From contig CAJTSO010000053.1 in the NCBI GenBank assembly GCA_910579115.1, positions 1 to 12,257 on the forward strand: a stretch of 12,257 nucleotides of DNA, given 5' to 3'. The notes under the pieces are model-generated. The model was not told where the DNA came from, did not search any database, and saw only the letters and a list, made by a program, of their open reading frames with translations. Every line of letters starts with the position of its first letter. Positions within the stretch are counted from its first letter, which is position 1. Source of the stretch: an uncultured Selenomonadaceae bacterium. GTDB taxonomy: Bacteria > Bacillota > Negativicutes > Selenomonadales > Selenomonadaceae. This document shows positions 5,687 to 12,257 of the stretch, piece after piece. The position numbers and the translations under genes were made by a program.

Positions 5687-5708
5687 TATAAACACTTCCG
5701 TGTTTATA
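5687..5708 (-). repeat. Hairpin in the Val-Asp tRNA spacer
   Basis: A perfect 9-bp stem, TATAAACAC (5687-5695) with GTGTTTATA (5700-5708), closes on a four-base loop (GGAA on the transcribed strand). It nearly fills the 34-base spacer between the two tRNAs, so it probably folds independently and may guide precursor cleavage. Confidence 0.6.
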
Positions 5709-5715
5709 AACAAAA

Positions 5716-5791
5716 TGGTGGGCGATAACAGGTTCGAACTGCTGACATCCTGCTTGTAAGGCAGGCGCTCTCCCAGCTGAGCTAATCGCCC
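5716..5791 (-). tRNA. tRNA-Val (anticodon TAC)
   Basis: A 76-base cloverleaf with CCA encoded; acceptor GGGCGAT, anticodon loop CTTACAA on a CCTGC/GCAGG stem. Confidence 0.95.
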
Positions 5792-5844
5792 ACTTTAGAA
5801 TTCACGCAATACAGTAAGTGGCACCGTACCGCGGATTAAACTAA

Positions 5845-5920
<76 letters not shown>

Positions 5921-5933
5921 AATATCGGCCACC

Positions 5934-5957
5934 ATTATCAGAGACGCTTCTGACAAT
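5934..5957 (-). repeat. Hairpin between the two tRNA-Lys genes
   Basis: ATTATCAGA (5934-5942) and TCTGACAAT (5949-5957) pair in the transcript over 9 bp, one of them G-U, around a 6-base loop. There is no T tract on the minus strand. Confidence 0.5.
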
Positions 5958-5960
5958 ACC

Positions 5961-6036
5961 TGGTGGCTCACCCGGGACTCGAACCCGGGACCCCCTGATT
6001 AAAAGTCAGATGCTCTACCAACTGAGCTAGTGAACC
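5961..6036 (-). tRNA. tRNA-Lys (anticodon TTT)
   Basis: A 76-base cloverleaf with CCA encoded; acceptor GGTTCAC pairs with GTGAGCC (one G-U), anticodon loop CTTTTAA, and a strong T arm (CCCGG/CCGGG). Confidence 0.95.
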
Positions 6037-6041
6037 GCATT

Positions 6042-6118
6042 TGGCTGGGGTAGATGGATTCGAACCATCGAGTGCGGGAGTCAAAGTCCCGTGCCTTAAC
6101 CGACTTGGCTATACCCCA
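6042..6118 (-). tRNA. tRNA-Gln (anticodon TTG)
   Basis: A 77-base cloverleaf with CCA encoded; acceptor TGGGGTA, anticodon loop CTTTGAC on a CGGGA/TCCCG stem. The bases just upstream repeat the start of the acceptor (TGGGGTATT then TGGGGTATA), an odd partial duplication of the 5' end. Confidence 0.95.
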
Positions 6119-6137
6119 AATACCCCAGGGGTAAACT

Positions 6138-6213
6138 TGGCTCCTTGAGTAGGACTCGAACCTACGACCGATCGGTTAACAGCCGATTGCTCTACCAACT
6201 GAGCTATCAAGGA
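6138..6213 (-). tRNA. tRNA-Asn (anticodon GTT)
   Basis: A 76-base cloverleaf with CCA encoded; acceptor TCCTTGA, anticodon loop CTGTTAA on an ATCGG/CCGAT stem. It is the first gene transcribed in the array. Confidence 0.95.
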
Positions 6214-6218
6214 ATAAT

Positions 6219-6241
6219 TTCGCAGACGATGTGACTGCGAA
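6219..6241 (-). repeat. Leader inverted repeat before the tRNA array
   Basis: TTCGCAG (6219-6225) and CTGCGAA (6235-6241) form a perfect 7-bp inverted repeat around 9 bases. It lies between the predicted start site and tRNA-Asn, so it would sit at the very 5' end of the precursor RNA, where it could protect or help process it. Confidence 0.5.
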
Positions 6242-6245
6242 GAAA

Positions 6246-6274
6246 ATTATATTACACCTGCGGGAAAATTGCAA
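6246..6274 (-). promoter_or_regulatory. Promoter of the tRNA operon
   Basis: On the minus strand TTGCAA (6269-6274), a 17-base spacer, and a consensus TATAAT (6246-6251). Start is expected near 6239, about 25 bases before tRNA-Asn. The nearly consensus form fits a highly expressed stable-RNA operon. Confidence 0.85.
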
Positions 6275-6283
6275 GGAGAATTT

Positions 6284-7513
6284 TTATTTTCTCATGCAGC
6301 AGAACTTATACTTCTTACCGCTGCCGCAGGGGCAGGGAGCATTGCGGCCCACCTTGTTCTTGTTCCGGCGGTGGGCCGCCAGGCTCACCACGTTCTCCTC
6401 CTCCGGGTCAAGCTTGCCGCTGATCAGCTCGCCGGTGGTATGTCCCTTGTAAATCCAGAAGCGAATGGAGTGGTGATAGCCCATGACCAGCGCTTCCAGC
6501 TCGCCGTTCTTTTCAGGGGACAGCCTGCCAAGGGAGGCGATATAGTCCAGTCCGGCCTGGACGGACCCATCATTCTGCCAGAGGACAGCCAGCTGGCCCA
6601 CCACTCCGGCGGCGTTCATGACGTCAAACCCGTATTCCTGCATGAGGAACTGGGCCAGGGCCTTGTACGCGTCGGTAGCCTCGATGTAGTTCTCATCACC
6701 GGCATCATAAACCTGACCATAGGAAAGCTTCGCGTAGGTCAGCTCGCGGCTGTGGGCCATATCGTGGATCTTTTTGGGATCGGCCACGGTGTAGTAGGCC
6801 GCGTAGTGCTGATCCATCTTGATCTGGTACTGCCAGCAGCAGCCGGTGAGCAGGATGCCCATGAAGGCGGAGAAGCCGAAGCCCGCCTCGTTCTCGATTT
6901 CCGCCGCCAGATGCTTCTTTACGGCGGCAAACAGCTCATCATGGTCAAGGACGCCATAGTAAAAGAGGATTCCGGTAGAGATACGGAGCACGTCCGTATT
7001 AAATTCAATGGCTTTCCGGAAGGACTCGCTGTCCAGCCGCCTGAACTCCTCCAGGATCTCCTGAGGCATATACCAGGCGACCTTGCCGTCAACGCTGCCT
7101 CCAAAGACAACGCCAATCCCCTGGAAATAATCAAGGCGCATTTCGTCTTCCCGGAACTCGGTAGTAATGCCGCCCTTCTCCACAATGTGCTTGAAGGCGT
7201 TGTACTGCTCATCCACGATGGTAACGAACCAGCGGCCGGCAAAGCTCTGAACCGCCGGGCCGATAGCCGCCACCAGCTCCGCTTTTTTCCAGCTGCTCTT
7301 TACATCCACGCCTATGTTGAAGGCCACATCCTCAAGGTCTGCCTTGGTGAGGGTATTTAGGGCGTCGGCCAGCGTGGGCTCCTGGGGAACGGATTTCTTC
7401 AGCAGCTTTGCCTTGCGGGCAGCAGCCGCTTCCTGAAGCTCACGGCTCATTTCGGCCAAAACATCGTTCTGCTCACCAGTTTCCACCGGCTGATTCTTCT
7501 TTTCTTTTGACAA
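6284..7513 (-). CDS. SEC-C motif-containing protein of unknown function
   Basis: A 409-residue, probably cytoplasmic protein. The last residues carry a zinc-binding SEC-C motif, CPCGSGKKYKFCC, with Cys394, Cys396, Cys405 and Cys406, as in SecA and YecA-like proteins. The N-terminal 45 residues are charged (probably coiled or disordered), and a helical segment, LADALNTLTKADLEDVAFN, at about 48-66, resembles a Rho-N/SAP-type small helical domain. The rest matches no family I can name. The frame opens with TTG at 7513, preceded by GGTGA at 6 bases; the next ATG is residue 22, so a TTG start seems likely but is not certain. It follows the amidase by 59 bases on the same strand and may be the last gene of that operon. 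It ends only 10 bases from the -35 box of the tRNA promoter. Confidence 0.85.
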   Translation of the reverse strand: MSKEKKNQPVETGEQNDVLAEMSRELQEAAAARKAKLLKKSVPQEPTLADALNTLTKADLEDVAFNIGVDVKSSWKKAELVAAIGPAVQSFAGRWFVTIVDEQYNAFKHIVEKGGITTEFREDEMRLDYFQGIGVVFGGSVDGKVAWYMPQEILEEFRRLDSESFRKAIEFNTDVLRISTGILFYYGVLDHDELFAAVKKHLAAEIENEAGFGFSAFMGILLTGCCWQYQIKMDQHYAAYYTVADPKKIHDMAHSRELTYAKLSYGQVYDAGDENYIEATDAYKALAQFLMQEYGFDVMNAAGVVGQLAVLWQNDGSVQAGLDYIASLGRLSPEKNGELEALVMGYHHSIRFWIYKGHTTGELISGKLDPEEENVVSLAAHRRNKNKVGRNAPCPCGSGKKYKFCCMRK

Positions 7514-7572
7514 TCCGGGTCACCACTTTCTTCCATAGATAATCCTTGAGACAGACATATCTGAGTATTTTA

Positions 7573-8820
7573 TCATTTTTTGAAAAATTCCGCTATACCA
7601 TCGGCAACACCCTGAGCCGCCTTCTTAACACCGGCGGAGGAGGTAAGCAGCTTTTCCTCACGGGGATTGGAAAGGAAGGCGATCTCCACAAGAGTGGCGG
7701 GCATACGGGTCTTTCTGACCACATAGAAATTACAGCTCTTCGCCCCCCGGCTGTTGGTGTTCAGCTGACGGACCACGGAGCTTTGGATCGAGCTGGCCAG
7801 CCTGCGGCTGTCTGCTGTTCCCTTAACATAGTAGTAGCCGGTGGTCCCGCTTGCCTCACGGCTGCTGAAGGAATCCAAATGTATGCTGACGAAGGCATCG
7901 GCCTTTGCCTTGTTGGCAATATCACAGCGGGCTTGAAGCTCCTCGATATCGGAAGCATTCTCCCCTTTGGATGAAACCTCCACATCGGTGGTACGGGTCA
8001 TAATCACCTTTGCCCCGGAAGCCTCCAACAGCTTTTTTGTCTCCAGAGAGATCCGGAGCGTAACACTCTTTTCTGTGATCCCGGTAGGACCGATAGCCCC
8101 CGGGTCGCAGCCCCCGTGTCCCGGATCAAGAACGATGAGCTTACCCTTTAAGCCCGGTTGCTTCTTCTGGTCAGACTTTTTATCGCCCTTTTTATCTTTA
8201 CCATCCGTGGGCTTTACTTTCGGCTTCTCCTCAGGTTTTGTCTCCGACTTTTTCTCAGATTCCCCTCCCGTCTCCGGCTTGCCCGAATTTTCTGCCTTGC
8301 CGGTATCCTCCGGGTCATCGGGACGGTTGGGATCGGCTTGGGTTATTTCATCCTCCGAAGCGTACTCATTCGTTCCCCCCAGCTTGCCCAGATCCATTAC
8401 CACCCGATAGGGGATTTCTTCCCCGGCAAATCCAAAAACCGCAAAGTTTTCCTTTTTTACCTCTGAGTGAATAACCACCCGGACGGTATCCGGATCGAAC
8501 TGGCCAACCCGCACCTTAGAGGCAAAACGGCTCTCTACAGGGGTCTCCCGCGATATGCCCGGATCCAGCCAGGCGCCCTTTATATCGATAATTATCCTAC
8601 CCGGCTCCCGGAGCATCATGGTCTTGTACTCCACCGGTTTCGCCGTATCGACGACCACCCGCACCCGGCTTCCCGTGCCCCCCACCCGGACATTGGTCAC
8701 CTTCGCCATGGACCCGGCCCGTTCACTGAAGCCCTCTGCGGAAACGGGCAGGGCGGCGCCAATAACGAGGGTCAGCATCAGCAGCAGGCTGAGGAAATAA
8801 CAGAACCGTCCTTTTCTCAT
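7573..8820 (-). CDS. Secreted N-acetylmuramoyl-L-alanine amidase (AMIN + Amidase_3)
   Basis: A 415-residue exported cell-wall hydrolase that cuts the amide between N-acetylmuramic acid and the stem peptide. Layout: a signal peptide (MRKGR, hydrophobic core, VSA cut near residue 28); an AMIN domain (about 40-142) that in relatives localises the enzyme at the wall; a charged Lys/Glu/Pro linker (about 152-224); and a zinc-dependent Amidase_3 domain (about 227-412). Zinc ligands and catalytic residues are visible as His235 in DPGHGG, Glu250 in TEKS, His314 in SIHLDS and Glu379 in VEIAFLSNP. ATG at 8820 was chosen because it opens the signal peptide and follows GGGTGAT; an in-frame ATG at 8841 would put eight extra residues in front. 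It begins 26 bases after the ArgA-like gene. Likely acts in daughter-cell separation, wall turnover or sporulation. Confidence 0.93.
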   Translation of the reverse strand: MRKGRFCYFLSLLLMLTLVIGAALPVSAEGFSERAGSMAKVTNVRVGGTGSRVRVVVDTAKPVEYKTMMLREPGRIIIDIKGAWLDPGISRETPVESRFASKVRVGQFDPDTVRVVIHSEVKKENFAVFGFAGEEIPYRVVMDLGKLGGTNEYASEDEITQADPNRPDDPEDTGKAENSGKPETGGESEKKSETKPEEKPKVKPTDGKDKKGDKKSDQKKQPGLKGKLIVLDPGHGGCDPGAIGPTGITEKSVTLRISLETKKLLEASGAKVIMTRTTDVEVSSKGENASDIEELQARCDIANKAKADAFVSIHLDSFSSREASGTTGYYYVKGTADSRRLASSIQSSVVRQLNTNSRGAKSCNFYVVRKTRMPATLVEIAFLSNPREEKLLTSSAGVKKAAQGVADGIAEFFKK

Positions 8821-8846
8821 AGGTATCACCCGTCCAACCATCACGC

Positions 8847-9299
8847 TCAGATAACCATCTCCATTGCGATTTCATCGCAGTTTGGAAACTTGGGGCAATC
8901 GATGCAGTCCTTCCAGACCTTATGGGGAAGCTCATCCTTCGTCACCTGGACAAAGCCCAGGGTCTCAAAAAATTCCGGCTTATAGGTCAGGGTAAATATT
9001 TTCTTCACTCCGTACTGCTTCCCGTCCGCAATCAGACGTCGGACGATCTCCGCCCCGATACCCCGCCGGGCAAATTCCGGCTTTACCGCTGTGGAGCGGA
9101 CCTCCGCCAGCCTGTCCCAGATAAAGTGCAGGCAGCCGACGCCTACGATAACCCCATCCTCCTCAGCGACGATCATATCCCTGACGGCTTCATAGAGAGC
9201 ATGGCGGGAGCGGGCCAGCATAACGCCGGTAGCCGCATAGTCATTTATTATGCTGTAAACAGCTTCAACATCGTCAAAGGTTCCGCGACGATAATTCAT
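8847..9299 (-). CDS. ArgA-like GNAT N-acetyltransferase
   Basis: A 150-residue cytoplasmic acetyltransferase of the short, stand-alone type that in several bacteria acts as N-acetylglutamate synthase, the first step of arginine synthesis. Evidence: a single GNAT domain with the acetyl-CoA loop ARRGIGAE (about 77-84), TLTYKPEFFETLGF, and the characteristic cysteine tail KDCIDCPKFPNC (Cys132, Cys135, Cys141), a tail I associate with this Firmicutes group. Whether it acetylates glutamate here is family-based inference; no other arginine genes are in the window. ATG at 9299 follows GAGGTG at 6 bases; a GTG at 9308 is the alternative. It begins 17 bases after nth and ends just before the amidase, indicating one transcript. 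Confidence 0.85.
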   Translation of the reverse strand: MNYRRGTFDDVEAVYSIINDYAATGVMLARSRHALYEAVRDMIVAEEDGVIVGVGCLHFIWDRLAEVRSTAVKPEFARRGIGAEIVRRLIADGKQYGVKKIFTLTYKPEFFETLGFVQVTKDELPHKVWKDCIDCPKFPNCDEIAMEMVI

Positions 9300-9316
9300 T
9301 GAATACACCTCTATAT

Positions 9317-9961
9317 TTACTTTGCCCCGTCACAGCCCTTCGAGGGGCAGACCTCGCCGAGGGGACATTTACTGCAAAGGGGGCTTCTCGCCCGGCAAAG
9401 CTGGCGGCCATGGTAGATGAGCCAGTGGTGGGCCTGCGACCACTTTTCCCGGGGGATTGATTTCATGAGCCCCTCCTCCACCTGAAGAGGAGTCTCCCCC
9501 ACGGCCAGTTTCAACCGGTTTGCCACCCGGAACACATGGGTGTCCACGGCAATGGCCGGCCGGCCAAAGGCAATGCTGGTAACCACATTCGCGGTTTTTC
9601 TCCCCACCCCCGGAAGCTTCACCAGGGCCTCGTAGTCCTCCGGCACCTGTCCCCCGTACTCATCGACCAGAATCCGGCAGGCGGCCAGAATATTCTTCGC
9701 CTTGGCGCGGAACAGACCGCAGTCATGAATCTGATCCTCCAGCTCCGGCTGGGACATCGCCGCGATTTCCGCCGCCGTGGCGGCCCGCTTAAACAGCCGC
9801 TCCGTCACCAGGTTCACCCGTTTATCGGTACACTGGGCGGACAGGATAACGGCGATAAGCAGTTCAAATGGATTGCGAAAAACCAGCGCCGGCCGGGCAT
9901 CCCGGTAAACATCCTCCAGAATGGCCAGCTGCCGGCCCTTTATTGTCTTTGTAACACGCAT
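9317..9961 (-). CDS. nth: Endonuclease III (DNA glycosylase/AP lyase)
   Basis: A 214-residue base-excision repair enzyme that removes oxidised pyrimidines and nicks the resulting abasic site. All hallmarks are present: helix-hairpin-helix LPGVGRKTANVV with the catalytic Lys122, Asp140 in AVDTHVFRV, and the C-terminal 4Fe-4S loop C189-x6-C196-x2-C199-x5-C205. Positions agree within two residues with the E. coli enzyme (Lys120, Asp138). Length is standard. ATG at 9961 follows TTGAGG at suitable spacing; the longer GTG at 9985 is less likely. It is the first gene of the block shared with the ArgA-like and amidase genes. I see no clear promoter; transcription may come from the repeat-rich stretch upstream. 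Confidence 0.96.
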   Translation of the reverse strand: MRVTKTIKGRQLAILEDVYRDARPALVFRNPFELLIAVILSAQCTDKRVNLVTERLFKRAATAAEIAAMSQPELEDQIHDCGLFRAKAKNILAACRILVDEYGGQVPEDYEALVKLPGVGRKTANVVTSIAFGRPAIAVDTHVFRVANRLKLAVGETPLQVEEGLMKSIPREKWSQAHHWLIYHGRQLCRARSPLCSKCPLGEVCPSKGCDGAK

Positions 9962-10026
9962 AAGGAAAACCTCAATTGTCTTCACCAGAGCCGGGCTGCC
10001 GTAACAGTCTGTGACCGCTTCACTAA

Positions 10027-10075
10027 AGCCTCCCCTTTGCAGGAGATGGCCGTCAGGCGGTCGGGATCACATGAT
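10027..10075. repeat. Degenerate copy of the AAGCCTCCCC palindromic repeat
   Basis: AAAGCCTCCCC, then a partly complementary AGGAGATGG, then a GGCCG/CGGTCGG tail, closely resembles the element at 12203-12257. It lies between nth and the DUF711 gene. Weaker than the right-end copy and probably decayed. Confidence 0.5.
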
Positions 10076-10093
10076 TTGATCCTGCCACCCTCT

Positions 10094-10134
10094 CAGTCAG
10101 TCCTAACGGACTGACTGCTCTCCCAGAGGGAGAG
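10094..10134. repeat. Two adjoining perfect hairpins
   Basis: CAGTCAGTCC (10094-10103) pairs with GGACTGACTG (10108-10117) around TAAC. Directly after it CTCTCCC (10118-10124) pairs with GGGAGAG (10128-10134) around AGA. Back-to-back stems of this type are usual for REP- or MITE-like elements. No T tract, so not simple terminators. Confidence 0.75.
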
Positions 10135-10217
10135 CCAAGGGGAAAATTGCAAACCCAAGGGTAGATCCAAGTGGGAACTTGCCAACCCCAAAGGGAGAGC
10201 CACGGGGTAACTTGCCT
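10122..10217. repeat. Three imperfect tandem copies of a ~32-bp unit
   Basis: Units start at about 10122, 10154 and 10186 and share the pattern CCC-A-AGGG-AGA-CCA-GGGG-AA-TTGC. Copies 1 and 3 are closest to each other and copy 2 is the most diverged. There are no unique spacers, so this is not CRISPR. It sits inside a hairpin-rich intergenic element. Confidence 0.65.
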
Positions 10218-10285
10218 CTCCCTTTGGGAGAGGTGGCGCATCGTCAGATGTGCCGGAGAAGGCTGTCTTGTCACCTCTCAAGTTA
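10208..10285. repeat. Palindromic intergenic element
   Basis: CCTCTCCC (10215-10222) pairs with GGGAGAGG (10226-10233), then GGCGCAT (10235-10241) with ATGTGCC (10248-10254, one G-U). The block is framed by AACTTG (10208-10213) and CAAGTT (10278-10283), a 6-bp terminal inverted repeat. It looks like a small non-autonomous or REP-type element abutting the DUF711 stop codon. Confidence 0.6.
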
Positions 10286-11647
10286 TCAGTTGGTCAGGCT
10301 GCGGACGGGAGCCGGGATACGGCCTCCCCGGGCCACAAAGGCATCGCTGCTCCAGGTATTGCGAACCGGCATTACAGGGCAATAGCCCAGCAGTCCGCCG
10401 AACTCAACAGTATCCCCCGGCTTTTTACCCGGCACGGGAATCAGGCGGACAGCAGTAGTCTTGTTGTTTATCATCCCGATTGCCGCCTCATCGGCAATGA
10501 TGCCGGAAAGGGTAGCCGCCGAAACGTCGCCGGCTACCGCAATCATATCGAGACCCACCGAGCACACGCAGGTCATGGCCTCCAGCTTCTCCAGTGAGAG
10601 GCTGCCCCGGGCCGCCGCATCGATCATGCCCTTGTCCTCACTGACGGGAATAAAAGCGCCGGAAAGACCCCCTACATGAGAAGAAGCCATCAGACCGCCC
10701 TTCTTCACCGCATCATTGAGCAGGGCCAGCGCCGCGGTAGTCCCCGGAGCGCCGCAGCTCTCGATGCCCATCTCCTCCAGAATGTGGGCAACGGAATCAC
10801 CCACCGCCGGAGTAGGCGCCAGGGAAAGGTCGATTATCCCAAAGGGAACCCCCAGCCGCCGGGAAGCCTCCCGGGCAACCAGCTGGCCCACCCGGGTAAT
10901 CTTAAAAGCAGTCCGCTTGATCCGCTCGGCCACGGCGGTGAAATCCGCCCCCTTCAGATCCTCCAGGGCGTGCTTGACGACGCCCGGCCCGCTGACCCCT
11001 ACCGAAACCACCTTGTCAGCCTCGCTGACTCCATGGAAGGCCCCGGCCATAAAGGGATTATCCCCCGGGGCGTTGGCAAATACTACCAGCTTGGCGCAGG
11101 CGATGGCATCCCGATCCCGGGTCAGCTCCGCCGCCCGCTTGATTACCTCGCCCATTTCCCGGACGGCATCCATGTTAATACCGGCCTTGGTGGAACCCAC
11201 ATTGACGGAGGAACAGACGAAATCCGTTGTGGCCAGCGCCTCCGGAATAGATTTTATCAGGGTGCGGTCCCCGGGGGTATACCCCTTTTCCACCAAGGCG
11301 GAAAAACCGCCGATGAAGTTGATCCCTATCTCCTTAGCCGCCCGGTCCATAGCCTCGGCCACCGGCACGAAGCTGTCGGTCCGGCAGGCCTCGGCAGCGA
11401 TGGCGACAGGTGTTACGGACACCCGCTTATTGATGATGGGAATACCATATTCCGCCTCGATATCCTCGCCTGTTTTTACAAGAAACTCCGCGGAGGTCGT
11501 GATCTTATCATAGACATTCTGGCAAAACTGGGCGATGTTGGGATGGGCGCAGTCCCGGAGGGATATGCCCATGGTGATGGTACGGACATCCAGCTTGTAC
11601 TCCGTTATCATGCGATTTGTTTCAAGAATATTATCTATTGTCAGCAC
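10286..11647 (-). CDS. PFL/DUF711 (UPF0210) family protein
   Basis: A 453-residue cytoplasmic protein of the DUF711 family, full length for the group. The family is often annotated 'PFL family protein' from distant similarity to pyruvate formate-lyase-like folds, but no reaction has been established that I know of. Conserved-looking segments are TMGISLRDCAHPN near residue 26, GINFIGGFSALVEKG, CSSVNVGSTKAGINMDAV, and a glycine-rich GVSGPGVVKHAL. The GTG at 11647 is well placed behind AGGTGG at 6 bases. It follows the ACT gene by 11 bases, the standard pairing in Clostridia, which suggests the ACT protein senses a small ligand for it. Family call is firm; function is unknown. Confidence 0.93.
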   Translation of the reverse strand: MLTIDNILETNRMITEYKLDVRTITMGISLRDCAHPNIAQFCQNVYDKITTSAEFLVKTGEDIEAEYGIPIINKRVSVTPVAIAAEACRTDSFVPVAEAMDRAAKEIGINFIGGFSALVEKGYTPGDRTLIKSIPEALATTDFVCSSVNVGSTKAGINMDAVREMGEVIKRAAELTRDRDAIACAKLVVFANAPGDNPFMAGAFHGVSEADKVVSVGVSGPGVVKHALEDLKGADFTAVAERIKRTAFKITRVGQLVAREASRRLGVPFGIIDLSLAPTPAVGDSVAHILEEMGIESCGAPGTTAALALLNDAVKKGGLMASSHVGGLSGAFIPVSEDKGMIDAAARGSLSLEKLEAMTCVCSVGLDMIAVAGDVSAATLSGIIADEAAIGMINNKTTAVRLIPVPGKKPGDTVEFGGLLGYCPVMPVRNTWSSDAFVARGGRIPAPVRSLTN

Positions 11648-11658
11648 GCCTTACCACC

Positions 11659-11928
11659 TCAAATCCTGTGCATGGCGGTAAAGATATCGGCGTGCTGAAC
11701 CTTCACTTCCAGCCCCAGCTCTTCGCCCTTTTCCTTCATGAGCTTCTGGAAACCGGTCAGCTTCAGCCTGTCGTCAGATGCCTCCGCCAGCATGACCATA
11801 TTGAAGAAACCATCCATTATATTCTGGTTGATGCTGACAATGTTCACATTGTTCTCGGCCAGAATCGCGCTGAAGGTGGCAATGATGCCTACCCGATCTT
11901 TACCGATAATGGTGATGACGATTTTCAT
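11659..11928 (-). CDS. ACT domain protein (UPF0237)
   Basis: An 89-residue stand-alone ACT domain, a small ligand-binding regulator fold that typically binds amino acids as a dimer. The opening MKIVITIIGKDRVGIIATFS and the NIVSINQNIMDGFFNMVML stretch are diagnostic of the UPF0237 subgroup. ATG at 11928 follows GGAG at 7 bases. It is the first gene of an operon with the DUF711 protein and is driven by the promoter at 12004-12032. The physical tie to DUF711 is recurrent in Firmicutes, so it is probably its regulatory partner; the ligand is unknown. Confidence 0.93.
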   Translation of the reverse strand: MKIVITIIGKDRVGIIATFSAILAENNVNIVSINQNIMDGFFNMVMLAEASDDRLKLTGFQKLMKEKGEELGLEVKVQHADIFTAMHRI

Positions 11929-12003
11929 TTCATTACTCCATTCTTTTTTCCCTGGCTCGGTCTTTTATCAGTCAGGTTCACGAGGACACAATACCAATTT
12001 AGC

Positions 12004-12032
12004 ATTATAGCAATTTGCCGAAAAAATTGCAA
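12004..12032 (-). promoter_or_regulatory. Promoter of the ACT-DUF711 operon with spacer dyad
   Basis: On the minus strand TTGCAA (12027-12032), 17 bases, and consensus TATAAT (12004-12009). The spacer and part of the -35 box hold a perfect inverted repeat GCAATTT-7-AAATTGC (12010-12016 / 12024-12030), a good candidate operator. It starts with the same ten bases (TTGCAATTTT) as the tRNA promoter. The leader is about 70 bases. Confidence 0.75.
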
Positions 12033-12093
12033 ACCTCGGGGAAATTTTGTTGATTTTCGAGCTGTTATAACGCCTTCTCTAAAGGGAAGCCAT

Positions 12094-12257
12094 AATCCAA
12101 AGCCTCCACTTCAAGCCACCAGCACCACGGCCTGATAGCCTCCCCTGTAGGTTGGCATGAGCACCTTATCCATGGGTTTCCATTTAGATGAGCCGTATAC
12201 CCAAAGCCTCCCCTGTAGGGGAGGTGGTCGAAGGCCAAAGGCCGGAGACCGGAGGGG
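12094..12257. repeat. Cluster of AAGCCTCCCCTGTAGG palindromic repeats, cut by the window end
   Basis: Three related copies: CAAAGCCTCCACTTCA (about 12098-12113), AGCCTCCCCTGTAGG (12137-12151), and the best, AAAGCCTCCCCTGTAGGGG (12203-12221), whose CCTCCCCT (12207-12214) pairs with AGGGGAGG (12217-12224). The last continues with GGCC/GGCC and CCGGAG motifs to the window edge. No gene is visible from 12033 on. This resembles the dispersed palindromic repeats seen between genes in many Clostridia; its function is unknown. Confidence 0.65.

Noticed and set aside
6269..7360. A 363-codon plus-strand frame opposite the SEC-C gene.
   Set aside because: The minus frame ends in a complete SEC-C zinc motif; the plus frame shows no recognisable domain and overlaps the tRNA promoter.
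10122..10217. Regular ~32-base repeats suggesting a CRISPR array.
   Set aside because: The units are contiguous and imperfect with no unique spacers between them, and no cas gene is present.
10676..11698. Long plus-strand frames opposite the DUF711 gene.
   Set aside because: They are shadows of a GC-rich gene that matches a full-length family on the other strand; no start signals.
11929..12003. Possible riboswitch or T-box in the ~70-base leader of the ACT-DUF711 operon.
   Set aside because: Too short for a T-box, no specifier-loop or T-box sequence, and no terminator/antiterminator pair is visible.

Overview
The window looks like a chromosomal segment of an anaerobic, Gram-positive, Clostridia-type bacterium. 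The evidence is the gene content (ACT/UPF0237 + DUF711 pair, AMIN-Amidase_3 cell-wall hydrolase, short ArgA-like acetyltransferase, SEC-C protein), the strong GGAGG-type ribosome sites, the CCA-encoding tRNA genes and the short palindromic intergenic repeats common in gut and anaerobic Firmicutes. The genus cannot be fixed from the sequence. All genes lie on the minus strand except one SDR oxidoreductase.

Region 1 (1-4830) looks accessory. It opens with two plus-strand terminator hairpins, then a gene-tail-like open frame (110-231). Next is a GNAT acetyltransferase, a MerR regulator and a divergent SDR oxidoreductase. The MerR/SDR gap holds a textbook MerR promoter: a 19-bp spacer containing the palindrome TAGAGT-TT-ACTCTA. 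A strong terminator follows the SDR. Then comes an AT-richer minus-strand cassette with its own promoter and an operator-like inverted repeat: a DUF4365/PD-(D/E)xK nuclease-like protein, a start-less 83-codon open frame, a cysteine-rich methyltransferase-like protein, and a DUF1848 protein with a C-terminal CX3CX2C motif. The last two genes are 2 bases apart. No described system with this composition came to mind, so it is the best candidate for something new here.

Region 2 (4829-6274) is a 13-gene tRNA operon. In transcription order it is Asn-GTT, Gln-TTG, Lys-TTT, Lys-CTT, Val-TAC, Asp-GTC, Phe-GAA, Thr-TGT, Gly-TCC, Leu-TAA, Leu-CAG, Leu-GAG, Leu-GAG. It has a near-consensus promoter and a Rho-independent terminator. 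The two Leu-GAG genes are identical over 86 bp. The array abuts the accessory region, as expected of a tRNA-associated integration hotspot.

Region 3 (6284-9961) is a compact, probably co-transcribed core block: endonuclease III, ArgA-like acetyltransferase, N-acetylmuramoyl-L-alanine amidase and a SEC-C protein. Region 4 (10027-10285) is a patch of hairpins and imperfect 32-bp repeats. Region 5 (10286-12032) is an ACT-domain/DUF711 operon whose promoter spacer carries a perfect inverted repeat. The right end (12060-12257) is gene-free and holds several copies of a palindromic repeat that runs off the window.
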